Positions 9,282 to 18,029 of a DNA stretch of 52,970 nucleotides are shown piece by piece. This stretch comes from Acidobacteria bacterium 13_2_20CM_2_57_6 (GTDB lineage: Bacteria; Acidobacteriota; Terriglobia; Acidiferrales; UBA7541): NCBI GenBank assembly GCA_001917435.1, contig MNEA01000155.1, positions 1 through 52,970 of the forward strand, written 5' to 3'. A program made the position numbers and the translations under genes. The first letter of the stretch is position 1, and each line of letters starts with the position of its first letter. Under the pieces are notes generated by a model. The model saw nothing but the letters and a program-made list of their open reading frames with translations, was not told the DNA's origin and made no database searches.

Positions 9282-10607
9282 TCAGCCTGGCGGCGGTGGG
9301 ACGCTTTGTTGGAACAGCGCGGTGTAAGTAAGAATCAGCGTTAGCGCGATCATGCCGATGGCCGTCGCCCAGGCGACGATGTTGAACGTCATGGTGTTCA
9401 CGTATTCCCCCATCAAATCCCGCCGATTGACCAGCAGCAAAATGAAAATCACAACAACGGGAAGCCAGATGCCGTTGCCCACTTGCGAGAAGATCAAAAT
9501 CTTCCAAAGGGGCGCATGCGGCAGCAGAACCACGCCTGCCCCTACCACGATCAAAATCGTGTACAGCCAGTAAAAGATGGGAGCCTCTTTGAATTTATGG
9601 TCCAGTCCCGCTTCAAACCCCAGCCCCTCGCAAATCACGTGTGCTGTGGAAAGCGGCAAAATGGACGCGGCAAAGAGTGACGCGTTCAGCAGTCCAAATG
9701 CGAACAGAACCCCCGCGCCTTTGCCGGCCAAAGGAATCAGCGCCTGCGCCGCCTGCGCGGCATCGGTGATGTCTCGGTGTCCTGAGACGTAGAGCGTGGC
9801 CGCCGTGCAAACGATGATGAAGAAAACGATCACCATGCAGCTGATGCTGCCGACGAGGACATCGGCGCGCGCCTGCGGGTATTGGCGAGGCCCCACCTTC
9901 TTTTCCACGAATCCAGCCTGAAGATAAAAAAACTGCCAGGGCGCAATCGTGGTTCCGACGAGTCCCGTTAGCATCAACAGGTAACCTGAACTAAGGCTGA
10001 GGCTCGGGATCACTATTTCTTTCGCGGCGATCAGCCAATCCGGCTTGGCGAAAAATGCGGAAAATACGTACGACAGATACAGAACGCAGGCGAACAGAAA
10101 AATAGTCTCCACTTGGCGGTAAGTCCCTCGAATCACCAGCACCCAAACGAGGATCGCGGCGATCGGCACGGCGACGTATCGGTTGATCCCGAAAATTTGC
10201 ATCGCCGCCGCCACGCCGGCAAACTCCGCCACCACGTTGGCTAGGTCCACAAAAAAACCGGTGATCATCACGAAAAACGTCGGCCGGAATCCAAATTCCT
10301 CGCGGATGAGATCGGAGAGCCCTTTCCCGGTGACCACGCCCATCCGCGCGCACATCTCCTCCGTAACGTACAGCGCAATCGTCATGGGAATGAGCGACCA
10401 GAGCAGCGCATAGCCGTATTGCGCTCCGGCTTGCGTATAAACTGAAATTCCGCCAGCGTCGTTGTCCACATTCGAGGTGATCAGCCCCGGGCCCACCACG
10501 GCCAGCAGCAGCGTCAGGCGCCGGCGCAGTCCGCGGATTTTTTTCTGAAAATCCGTCTCACCCGTCCTGACGCGCTCAAACTTCGCGGCAATGGCATCCC
10601 AGTTCAT
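9282..10607 (-). CDS. NRAMP-family divalent metal transporter with atypical metal site
   Basis: This 441-residue integral membrane protein has roughly eleven hydrophobic segments and the NRAMP inverted-repeat pattern. In the first unwound helix the canonical DPGN reads DAGG (in VDNDAGGISVYTQAGAQYGY). In the sixth helix the canonical GATVMPHN reads GTTIAPWQ, so the metal-binding Asn and Met and the nearby His are all replaced, while the Asp is kept. Loss of the Met that favours soft transition metals is known to accompany altered selectivity in this superfamily, including Mg2+ transport in NRAMP-related proteins. The gene follows the MgtE-N/CBS gene by 21 bases on the same strand. Family is certain; substrate is inferred. 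Confidence 0.93.
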   Translation of the reverse strand: MNWDAIAAKFERVRTGETDFQKKIRGLRRRLTLLLAVVGPGLITSNVDNDAGGISVYTQAGAQYGYALLWSLIPMTIALYVTEEMCARMGVVTGKGLSDLIREEFGFRPTFFVMITGFFVDLANVVAEFAGVAAAMQIFGINRYVAVPIAAILVWVLVIRGTYRQVETIFLFACVLYLSYVFSAFFAKPDWLIAAKEIVIPSLSLSSGYLLMLTGLVGTTIAPWQFFYLQAGFVEKKVGPRQYPQARADVLVGSISCMVIVFFIIVCTAATLYVSGHRDITDAAQAAQALIPLAGKGAGVLFAFGLLNASLFAASILPLSTAHVICEGLGFEAGLDHKFKEAPIFYWLYTILIVVGAGVVLLPHAPLWKILIFSQVGNGIWLPVVVIFILLLVNRRDLMGEYVNTMTFNIVAWATAIGMIALTLILTYTALFQQSVPPPPG

Positions 10608-10628
10608 CGGTCCGCTCGAATTCCCTTC

Positions 10629-11870
10629 TTAGTCCTTCAGCAGCTTTGACACCACGTCGTCCACGGTGATAACCCCAATCGGCCGGTTTTCCTGATCAAC
10701 TACCGTCAGCATCCGCAGGTTGTACTTGTCAAAGAGCTCGAAGACTTCTTTATCGTTTGCGTTCGGCGGCAAACTAAGCAAAGGATCCATCTTTAGCTCT
10801 GCCATGCGCTGATCGGACGCCGCCAGCAGCAGCCGCGCTACGGGGACGGCGCCGGAGAACTGCGCGGAACTATCCAGCAGAACAATCGTGTCCAGCTGAT
10901 CGAGGTTGAACTCCTGTTCGCGCATCCACTCCAACACTTCCTCACGCCTTGAACTTTCGCCCACGAAAATGAACTCCGTGTTCATCATGCCACCCGCTGT
11001 CGCGGGGTCAAATTCCAGCAACTCGCGGACCTCGTTGGCTTCCTGGCCCGGCATCTCATGCAGAAGTTCCTCGGAAGTTTCCTTGGACAAATCCCCCAGA
11101 AGGTCGGCTGCCGCGTCCGGGGCCATCTCTTCCAGAATGTCCGCCGCTTTCTCCGGGTCCAGCTTTTCCACGATTTGCGTAGTCAGCCGCTCGTCCAATT
11201 CCGCGAGGACTGCTGCCGCTGTCTCTTCATCCAGCGAAGCGATAATTCCCTGCCGCTCCGCAGCGGAGAGGTCTTCCATAATCTCCGCGATGTCCGCCGG
11301 GTGCAGGTCCTCAAGTTTTTCATGTGTGATGCGCAGCTTGAGCCGGCGCATAGGGTCCGGCTCGACAAGATTTACAAACTCCCAGCGAATCGCACCTTGC
11401 GGCAATTTACTCTGCAGCTTGCGAATCACTTTGGGAGGCACCACCCCCTGCAGCAGCCTGCGCACCGCTCCCGGGAGCCCCACATCCACTTGCGACAGGC
11501 GCAGCTCGACGTTGCCATTCGTTCGAAATGGGGTCAGATCGACGTCATTCACGCGGACCACTTTTCGTCCGCGCGTATCGATAATCTGCTGGTCCAGCAA
11601 ATCTTTTTGAACCGCCAGCCACGACTCATTCGGTCGGTAAAGTTCCAAGGCCCGCTCGCTGACGTTCAGCTCCAATTTCCCCACGGCCACGGACGCGACC
11701 TGATCGTGTTTCGCCACCAGCGGCTGAAAATTGCCGCGCGACAACAAGTAGTGGGACACGCGGTTGGGAGCCTCCGCGGGTTCGATGAAAAATTCGCGCA
11801 CCCGTCCGACGTAATGTCCCCCAACGTCGTAAGCTTTGGCCCCCATCAATTCTGTGGCGTAGAGATCCAT
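10629..11870 (-). CDS. Soluble MgtE-N/CBS-domain protein with PRC-barrel-like N-terminus
   Basis: The 413-residue protein has no transmembrane segment. An N-terminal PRC-barrel-like region (LMGAKAYDVGGHYVGRVREF, about 8-60) and a second similar strand set (about 90-160) are followed by a MgtE N-domain superhelix (about 180-275, rich in acidic HPADIAEIMEDL and DPEKAADILEEM type repeats). A CBS pair follows (about 285-413), opening with DPATAGGMMNTE and ending GVITVDDVVSKLLKD. In MgtE these two domains form the cytosolic Mg2+ sensor that gates the channel; here the channel domain is missing. The adjacent NRAMP transporter, 21 bases downstream, is the natural partner. An AGGAGGAG site precedes the ATG. 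Confidence 0.92.
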   Translation of the reverse strand: MDLYATELMGAKAYDVGGHYVGRVREFFIEPAEAPNRVSHYLLSRGNFQPLVAKHDQVASVAVGKLELNVSERALELYRPNESWLAVQKDLLDQQIIDTRGRKVVRVNDVDLTPFRTNGNVELRLSQVDVGLPGAVRRLLQGVVPPKVIRKLQSKLPQGAIRWEFVNLVEPDPMRRLKLRITHEKLEDLHPADIAEIMEDLSAAERQGIIASLDEETAAAVLAELDERLTTQIVEKLDPEKAADILEEMAPDAAADLLGDLSKETSEELLHEMPGQEANEVRELLEFDPATAGGMMNTEFIFVGESSRREEVLEWMREQEFNLDQLDTIVLLDSSAQFSGAVPVARLLLAASDQRMAELKMDPLLSLPPNANDKEVFELFDKYNLRMLTVVDQENRPIGVITVDDVVSKLLKD

Positions 11871-12284
11871 ACGCTCTCCTCCTCGCGCGTCACCCGGAAT
11901 CGTTCGAACGGCTTCCCTTTCGAACTCATTCTGGCAATAAAAAACCCGCGCACCGAAAAACCTCGGCGGCGGGCAAGTGCCTAATAAACATGGACTTACC
12001 TTAGCCGCCAGCGAACCCTCCCCACCCGACTGCGCACGCCTTGGCCTGCGTCTCGCGCGAAAAAATCGGGATACCCTGCCGTGGAACCAAGTTCTGGCCG
12101 CACTGCTGCCTGGATCTACCGGGGCCAGGTTCGAGTTCGCTGCCCATACTCATTGGGACGAGATTTGCTCCGCAACGTGACCATTTTGCAGTCACATTTG
12201 CATTGATAAGCTGCGTGCTTCTCGAAGTCAACAAAAAAAGGACTCACGAAGCGATTTTTTTTGTTCGAATGACGTTGCAGAGCG
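11871..12284 (-). promoter_or_regulatory. Long leader and intergenic region upstream of the MgtE-N/NRAMP operon
   Basis: No gene is visible in these 414 bases. The part nearest the operon (11871-12010) holds the terminator-like hairpin and two upstream segments, GGCGGC (12009-12004) and GGTAAG (12000-11995), that can pair with GCCGCC (11970-11965) and CTTGCC (11977-11972). That alternative stem would sequester the 5' arm of the terminator. I could not match the leader to the M-box, yybP-ykoY or another known metal riboswitch by eye. The rest (12011-12284) lies behind the CYTH gene and shows nothing I can name. Confidence 0.4.
11939..11973 (-). terminator. Terminator-like hairpin in the leader of the MgtE-N/NRAMP operon
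   Basis: On the minus strand, CCCGC and CCG pair with CGG and GCGGG around a short loop, with a small internal bulge, and the stem is followed by six T residues (11944-11939). It lies about 70 bases upstream of the start codon at 11870, with no gene ending into it, so it is a leader element rather than a gene-end terminator. The 5' arm can instead pair with an upstream GGCGGC (12009-12004). Confidence 0.5.
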
Positions 12285-12941
12285 TCACCTGCGGTTTGGA
12301 AAGAGCATGTGACGGGGTTGTTCACCCTTGCGGCGGCAGTCCTCCATGTATAAGCGGAGGTAGTTCTTCAAGATGTAGTTGCGTTTCGAATAGCCCAGTT
12401 CTTCCGCCGCCCGATCAATTGCCTCGGCGGGTCCCTCGAGTTCCACAAATGTCCCGATGGGTGTTTGATCGAGCTCGATTAGAAGGCCTTTGGCCCAGGC
12501 TTTCGATGCGGGCAGCCGGAAAGTGGTGCGATACTTTTCGTAGCGAAACCAGCCGCTCATCCCGAGCCCCTCGAAAATTCTGGTCAGATTTCCGGACTCA
12601 GCAAGCTCGACCTCGATTTCGTCGCGAACTTTGTAAGACCCGTGCGAAACGCCTTCCATCTCCGCTACGGCCAGCCGAGTCGCGGGTTGCTTGAAGGTCA
12701 AAATTACACGTTGCCTCGGCACCGCCTTCTTTGATTTCCCATGGGCTTCGGGTGTTTCTGTTCGAATGCGCAGCAATTGACCATGCTTGGCAAGTCCGCC
12801 CTGCGGCGTATCGAAAATTACATTTTCCTCATGAACTTTGGGGGTGCTCGGGTCAGCGAGGTGGGCTCCCATGCGCTTTAACGCGCAATGGAACGCAGGC
12901 AAGTCACTGATTTTCAGTTTGATTTCGGTCTCTCGCGCCAT
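12285..12941 (-). CDS. CYTH-domain protein (class IV adenylate cyclase / triphosphate tunnel family)
   Basis: This 218-residue protein opens with the CYTH signature ExExK (ETEIKLK, Glu4, Glu6, Lys8). Alternating charged strands follow: LLRIRTE (about 56), VILTFKQPA (about 79), DEIEVEL (about 107) and the closing YEKYRTTF and LIELDQTPIGTFVELEG segments, which line the triphosphate-binding tunnel in this superfamily. Members include CyaB-type adenylate cyclases, thiamine triphosphatases and inorganic triphosphatases; sequence alone does not choose between them. It is transcribed divergently from the S9 peptidase gene, with 147 bases between the two start codons. Confidence 0.85.
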   Translation of the reverse strand: MARETEIKLKISDLPAFHCALKRMGAHLADPSTPKVHEENVIFDTPQGGLAKHGQLLRIRTETPEAHGKSKKAVPRQRVILTFKQPATRLAVAEMEGVSHGSYKVRDEIEVELAESGNLTRIFEGLGMSGWFRYEKYRTTFRLPASKAWAKGLLIELDQTPIGTFVELEGPAEAIDRAAEELGYSKRNYILKNYLRLYMEDCRRKGEQPRHMLFPNRR

Positions 12942-13088
12942 CGCGTTTTTTCACAGCTCGCTCGGGGCTGCTTTCTCCCGTCGCCGAGTTCCGATAGTAT
13001 AGCGAACGCACCCGATTCTTATTGCGCGTCGCCCCACCCCGCCGCGCATGGACGTTGGACCGCATTACCGCCCTCGAAGAAGAGACTC

Positions 13089-15305
13089 ATGAACCCGGAC
13101 GCCAATATCGCGACGCCATTGCCAGCCCAGGAAAAGTCAACTGGTACGATTCCCCAGCCACCGGCTGCCCGCCGTGAACCGGTGGAGCACATTTTGCATG
13201 GCGATCGCCGCGTAGATCATTACGCCTGGCTGCGCCACAAAGAAAATCCTGAAGTCATCGACTATCTGAAGGCCGAAAACGCGTATACCGACGCTGTTCT
13301 GAAGCCCACGGAACCTTTGCAGGAGAAGCTCTATCAAGAAATGCTGATGCGCATCCAGCAAACGGATCTTTCCGTTCCCTACCGGCTGCGAGGCTATCTC
13401 TATTTCACGCGCACGGAAGAGGGGAAGCAGTATGCGTTCTACTGCCGGCGACGTGACACGGAAGACGCGCCGGAGGAATTGTTGCTGGACCTGAATCGGC
13501 TCGTGGAAGGCCATTCTTTTCTGGGATTGGGTTCGTTCGAGGTCAGCGACGACAATCAACTGCTCGCCTATTCGACGGATACCACGGGTTTCCGCCAATA
13601 CGTGTTGCAAGTCAAAGACCTGCACACGGGGACGACGTTTGCCGAGCGATTCGAACGCGTCACCAGCGTTGCGTGGGCCTCGGATAATCGCACTCTGTTC
13701 TACACCGTCGAAGACGAAACGACGAAGCGCTCGCATCGACTGTATCGGCATGTTCTGGGCCCCGCCGAACCAGATCCTCTGCTGTACGACGAGACGGACG
13801 AGCGCTTTCGAATCGAAGTGGAACGCACGCGCAGCAGCGCGTTTCTCCTTCTGACCGTCGCGAGCCATACGGCAAGCGAAGTCCGCTACCTGCGCGCGGA
13901 TCAGCCGACCGAAGAATTCCGGCTCATCGCTCCGCGCGAAGACAACCACGAATACTACGCGGAACATCATCCTGGTCCGCTTGCCGCGGAACATCCGAGT
14001 CCGCTCGCCGCGGGACATTACACAGGTCCGCTTACCGCGGGACACTCCGGTCCGGCAGGAAGTTCTGATGGAGGCGTGTTTTACATTCGCACGAATTCCG
14101 GCGGGCGAACATTTCGCTTGATGGCCGCGCCGGCTAGCGATCCCCGCCGGGAATTCTGGCGGGAAGTGATTCCCAATCGGCCCGAAGTCATGCTGGCTGC
14201 CGAGGAGGCTTTCCAGTCGCACCTGGTGCTTTTCGAACGCGAAGGCGGCCTGCCCTATCTCCGTATCGTGGATTTGACGGCGGCCGCGCAGAACGTCCTG
14301 GCGGCTTCGCATCGCATTGAATTCACAGAGCCCGCCTACAACGCATCCATTGGTGAGAATCCGGAATTCAGCGCTTCCCACGTGCGGTTCCAATACGAAT
14401 CTTTCGTAACTCCACGCTCGGTTTTTGACTACGACGTTCGCACGCGGGAACGAAGCCTGAGGAAGCAGCAGCCGGTTCTCGGCGGCTACGATCGAACGCC
14501 ATACGTCAGTGAGCGATTGCATGCCACCGCGTCCGACGGAACGAGCGTGCCGCTCTCCGTCGTTTATCGCCGCGATACGCCGCGCAATGGCTCCGCCCCA
14601 CTGCTCCTCTATGGCTACGGCAGCTATGGAATCTCTGTTCCGGTGAATTTCAGCTCGAACCGGCTGAGCCTGCTGGACCGCGGCGTGATTTACGCTGTGG
14701 CGCACGTCCGCGGCGGCGGCGAGCTTGGAAAACCGTGGCACGACGGCGGCCGCATGAAGCAAAAGCGCACCACGTTCACGGACTTCATCGCCTCGGCCGA
14801 ACACCTCGTTACGCAGCGCTACACAAGCCCCGAAAAACTTGTGATTGAGGGCGGCAGCGCGGGCGGACTGCTGATGGGCGCGGTGACAAACATGCGCCCC
14901 AATCTTTTTCGCCTGGTCATCACGCATGTGCCGTTCGTCGACGTGCTCAACACCATGTTCGACGCGTCGCTGCCGCTGACCGTCGGCGAATATGAGGAAT
15001 GGGGTAATCCGCAAATCGCGGAAGATTATTTCACCATGAAGTCGTATTGTCCCTACACCAACCTGGAGCGCCAGGCTTATCCGGCGATATTGGCGAAGAC
15101 TGGGTTGAATGACAGCCAAGTGATGTACTGGGAGCCGGCGAAGTACGTGGCGAAAATGCGCACGCTGAAAACGGATTCAAATCCGCTGTTGCTGAAAATC
15201 AACATGGGTGCGGGGCACGGCGGCGCTTCCGGCCGCTATGATTATTTGCGGGAGATCGCCCTGGACTATGCTTTCTTGCTGACGCACCTGGGCATCAGGG
15301 AATGA
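13089..15305 (+). CDS. S9-family oligopeptidase (oligopeptidase B-like)
   Basis: This 738-residue serine peptidase has a seven-bladed-propeller N-terminal part (about 75-460) and an alpha/beta hydrolase C-terminal part. The catalytic Ser lies in GGSAGG (about 590), the Asp in GLNDSQVMYWEPAKY (about 675) and the His in NMGAGHGGASGR (about 710). This type cleaves short peptides in the cytosol or periplasm. The start is placed at 13089 because the family's N-terminal region (PVEHILHGDRRVDHYAWLR) follows within 35 residues; the open frame extends further upstream without family similarity. A proline/alanine tandem repeat is inserted in the propeller at about residues 292-324. mutS begins 21 bases downstream. 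Confidence 0.93.
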   Translation: MNPDANIATPLPAQEKSTGTIPQPPAARREPVEHILHGDRRVDHYAWLRHKENPEVIDYLKAENAYTDAVLKPTEPLQEKLYQEMLMRIQQTDLSVPYRLRGYLYFTRTEEGKQYAFYCRRRDTEDAPEELLLDLNRLVEGHSFLGLGSFEVSDDNQLLAYSTDTTGFRQYVLQVKDLHTGTTFAERFERVTSVAWASDNRTLFYTVEDETTKRSHRLYRHVLGPAEPDPLLYDETDERFRIEVERTRSSAFLLLTVASHTASEVRYLRADQPTEEFRLIAPREDNHEYYAEHHPGPLAAEHPSPLAAGHYTGPLTAGHSGPAGSSDGGVFYIRTNSGGRTFRLMAAPASDPRREFWREVIPNRPEVMLAAEEAFQSHLVLFEREGGLPYLRIVDLTAAAQNVLAASHRIEFTEPAYNASIGENPEFSASHVRFQYESFVTPRSVFDYDVRTRERSLRKQQPVLGGYDRTPYVSERLHATASDGTSVPLSVVYRRDTPRNGSAPLLLYGYGSYGISVPVNFSSNRLSLLDRGVIYAVAHVRGGGELGKPWHDGGRMKQKRTTFTDFIASAEHLVTQRYTSPEKLVIEGGSAGGLLMGAVTNMRPNLFRLVITHVPFVDVLNTMFDASLPLTVGEYEEWGNPQIAEDYFTMKSYCPYTNLERQAYPAILAKTGLNDSQVMYWEPAKYVAKMRTLKTDSNPLLLKINMGAGHGGASGRYDYLREIALDYAFLLTHLGIRE
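13962..14059 (+). repeat. In-frame tandem repeat inside the S9 peptidase gene
   Basis: Four imperfect units of 27, 24, 27 and 20 bases begin at 13962, 13989, 14013 and 14040. Each carries a GTCCGCT/CCGCG core. In the protein they read EHHPGPLAA, EHPSPLAA, GHYTGPLTA and GHSGPAG. They lie between propeller strands, where homologues normally have a short loop, and all unit lengths except the last keep the frame. Confidence 0.85.
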
Positions 15306-15326
15306 TTCTCTGCTGATGCATTACGA

Positions 15327-18029
15327 ATGAGCGAGCCCACTACACCGCTGATGCAGCAGTATCACGCCATCAAGGCGCGCTATCCGCATGCGCTGCTACT
15401 TTTCCGTCTGGGCGATTTCTACGAACTTTTCTACGAAGACGCGATGATTGCCTCGCGCGAACTGCAAATCACGCTGACCTCGCGCAACCGGGAAAAGGGC
15501 CAGCCCATTCCGATGTGTGGGGTTCCCTACCACGCCGCTGAGGGCTACGTCGCGCGCCTGATTCGAGCCGGGTTCAAAATCGCGATCTGCGATCAGATGG
15601 AGCAGCCCGGCCCCGGGAAAAAGCTCGTCCGCCGCGAAGTTGTTCGGGTGATCACCCCTGGTACCGCGACGGACGTTACCCTTCTCGACGCCCGCGAAAA
15701 CAGTTTTCTCGCGTGTGTTGCAAAACATGCCTCGGGTTCGCCCGTTGGCCTGGCCTTCGTCGATTTGTCCACCGGTGAATTTCAGGCCACGGAATTCTCC
15801 GGGGCGCGCGCCGATGACGATCTTCGCGACGAACTACAACTGCTTCGTCCGAGGGAGACCCTGCTTCCCCGGCCACAGCAGCTTTTTGAGACGGCGAAGA
15901 CTTCGCTCCTCGAAGGCGTCGGCGGCGTGGAATCACGCCTCGAAGACTGGATCTTTCAGCGCGACTACGCCGAGCGCATTCTGCGCGAGCAGTTTGGCGT
16001 TGCGGAACTCACGGGCTTCGGCCTCGACGATCATCCGCAAGCGCTGGCCGCCGCAGGGGCCATCGTCCACTATTTACGGGAAAACGCCGCGCGCGGGGAT
16101 CGTGTTGGCACGACAAATGAAAACGTGGATGCTTCGGGCGTTGAAGCGTTGCGCCATCTCGACCGCGTCCGCTATTACGAACAGCACGATGCACTGGTGC
16201 TCGATCCCGTTTCCGTCCGTAATCTGGAGCTGCTTGCCCCGATCTTCACGGAAGAAGCAGGTCGTACGGGCGGCCCCACTACGCTGATCGCCGCACTCGA
16301 CGCCACCGTGACGGGCATGGGCGCACGCCTGTTGCGTTCCTGGGTCTTGCGCCCGCTTATTGAACGAGAGGCAATTGAGGCCCGGCTCGATGCTGTCACA
16401 CACCTCGTCCAACAAACGGTGTTACGCGGCGAAATCCGCAAGGAACTCAAGGGCATCCTGGATCTCGAACGGCTTACCAGCCGCATCACGCTGGGGCTTG
16501 CGACTCCGCGCGAGCTTGTCGCGCTGCGTAAATCGCTGGGACAGCTTCCCGTCCTGACAAAGTTTCTCACGCCACCTCCCGCCGGGGGCAGCGAGCTTCT
16601 GCATCAACTTCACCAGGAAATCGACGAGCTTGCGGATGTCCGCGACCGGTTGGAACGTGCCATCACTGACGATCCGCCCGCCCTCGCGACCGATCCTGGG
16701 ATGATTCGGAGTGGTTACCATGCGGAATTAGATGAGCTGCGCGACCTCAGTCAGCACAGCAAACAGATTATCGCCGCGATGGAGGAGCGCGAGCGCAAGC
16801 GCACCAACATCGGCTCGCTGAAGATTCGCTTCAATCAAATCTTTGGCTACTACATTGAAATCTCGAAACCAAACCTGCATCTGGCTCCTGCGGACTATGA
16901 ACGCAAACAGACGCTGGTGAATGCCGAGCGGTTTACTTCTTCCGAGCTGAAAGAATATGAGCGGAAGATACTTGCGGCCGATGAGCGCATCCTGGAAATC
17001 GAACGGCAACTTTTTGTGGATGTGCGTTCTTCCGTAGCGACGAAGGCGGCACGGTTGCGCCGTACGGCTGCGGCGGTCGCGCAGCTCGATGTGCTCACTG
17101 CTTTCGCGAAGCTGGCCGCGGACCGCGGCTATTCGCGTCCCGAATTCAACTCCACCGGCGAACTCCTCATCATCGGCGGACGCCATCCGGTGATCGAAGA
17201 ACTGCTGCGCCAAAAAGGCGAACGCTTCGTTCCCAATGATCTTTGCTTCGAGCCCGGGCGTCAGCAGCTACTTCTCATTACCGGGCCTAACATGGGCGGT
17301 AAGTCCACATATCTGCGGCAGTCCGCGCTGATCGTGCTGATGGCGCAAATAGGCTGTTTTGTTCCGGCGCGCCAGGCGAAGCTGCCCATCACGGACCGCA
17401 TTTTCACGCGGATCGGAGCGAGCGATAATCTCGCGCGCGGGCGATCCACGTTCCTCGTGGAGATGAGCGAGGTCGCCGCGATCCTGAATCACGCCACTCC
17501 CGCGAGTCTGGTGCTGCTCGACGAAGTCGGACGCGGGACCGCCACGTTTGATGGGCTCTCGATCGCCTGGGCGGTCGTCGAACATCTGCAAAAACACACG
17601 CGTGCGCGCACGCTCTTCGCCACGCATTACCACGAACTGACGGAACTTGGCGACCTGCTCCCCGCAGTCAAAAATGTGCATGTGTCAGTGAAAGAGACGC
17701 CCAGCGAGATTATTTTTCTACGCCGCGTCGAGCCGGGGAGCGCGGACAAGAGCTACGGCATCGAAGTGGCCCGGCTTGCCGGACTTCCTCGCAGCGTGAT
17801 CGAGCGCGCCCGCGAAGTCTTGAAAAGACACGAACAGAGCGAACACGAACTGAGCGAAACGCTTTCTCCCGGCGCTTCTGACACGGGGAACAAGAACGGC
17901 AATCAGCACGTGCTCTTCACTGCTCTGGATCGCGACGTGCTCGACAAGCTGCGAGGTGCCGACCTCGACCAGTTGAAGCCGCTCGATGCGCTGAATCTCC
18001 TCGCCGAATTGAAAAAACAAATTTCATGA
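15327..18029 (+). CDS. mutS: DNA mismatch repair protein MutS
   Basis: The 900-residue protein contains all MutS hallmarks: the N-terminal mismatch-reading motif FRLGDFYELF (about 26-35, Phe-x-Glu wedge), TPLMQQYHAIK at the start, the clamp/lever region, the Walker A GPNMGGKST (about 651-659), Walker B LVLLDEVGRGT, and the helix-turn-helix dimerisation tail. It recognises base mismatches and small loops and recruits MutL, using ATP as a switch. It is 21 bases downstream of the S9 peptidase gene and overlaps anmK by 4 bases (ATGA), indicating one transcript. No mutL is visible in the window. Apparently intact. Confidence 0.98.
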   Translation: MSEPTTPLMQQYHAIKARYPHALLLFRLGDFYELFYEDAMIASRELQITLTSRNREKGQPIPMCGVPYHAAEGYVARLIRAGFKIAICDQMEQPGPGKKLVRREVVRVITPGTATDVTLLDARENSFLACVAKHASGSPVGLAFVDLSTGEFQATEFSGARADDDLRDELQLLRPRETLLPRPQQLFETAKTSLLEGVGGVESRLEDWIFQRDYAERILREQFGVAELTGFGLDDHPQALAAAGAIVHYLRENAARGDRVGTTNENVDASGVEALRHLDRVRYYEQHDALVLDPVSVRNLELLAPIFTEEAGRTGGPTTLIAALDATVTGMGARLLRSWVLRPLIEREAIEARLDAVTHLVQQTVLRGEIRKELKGILDLERLTSRITLGLATPRELVALRKSLGQLPVLTKFLTPPPAGGSELLHQLHQEIDELADVRDRLERAITDDPPALATDPGMIRSGYHAELDELRDLSQHSKQIIAAMEERERKRTNIGSLKIRFNQIFGYYIEISKPNLHLAPADYERKQTLVNAERFTSSELKEYERKILAADERILEIERQLFVDVRSSVATKAARLRRTAAAVAQLDVLTAFAKLAADRGYSRPEFNSTGELLIIGGRHPVIEELLRQKGERFVPNDLCFEPGRQQLLLITGPNMGGKSTYLRQSALIVLMAQIGCFVPARQAKLPITDRIFTRIGASDNLARGRSTFLVEMSEVAAILNHATPASLVLLDEVGRGTATFDGLSIAWAVVEHLQKHTRARTLFATHYHELTELGDLLPAVKNVHVSVKETPSEIIFLRRVEPGSADKSYGIEVARLAGLPRSVIERAREVLKRHEQSEHELSETLSPGASDTGNKNGNQHVLFTALDRDVLDKLRGADLDQLKPLDALNLLAELKKQIS

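Noticed and set aside
11880..11935. tRNA-like TTCGAA segments in the leader of the MgtE-N gene
   Set aside because: No cloverleaf with acceptor and anticodon stems could be drawn; it is part of the leader.
12041..12694. 217-codon plus-strand frame running from the operon leader into the CYTH gene
   Set aside because: Composition (Arg, Pro, Ser, Cys-rich) is not protein-like and most of it is antisense to the CYTH gene.
13137..15119. 660-codon open frame on the minus strand opposite the S9 peptidase gene
   Set aside because: It mirrors the codon structure of the S9 gene, has no recognisable motif and is rich in Arg, Ala and His as expected from a high-GC antisense frame. All catalytic motifs are on the plus strand.
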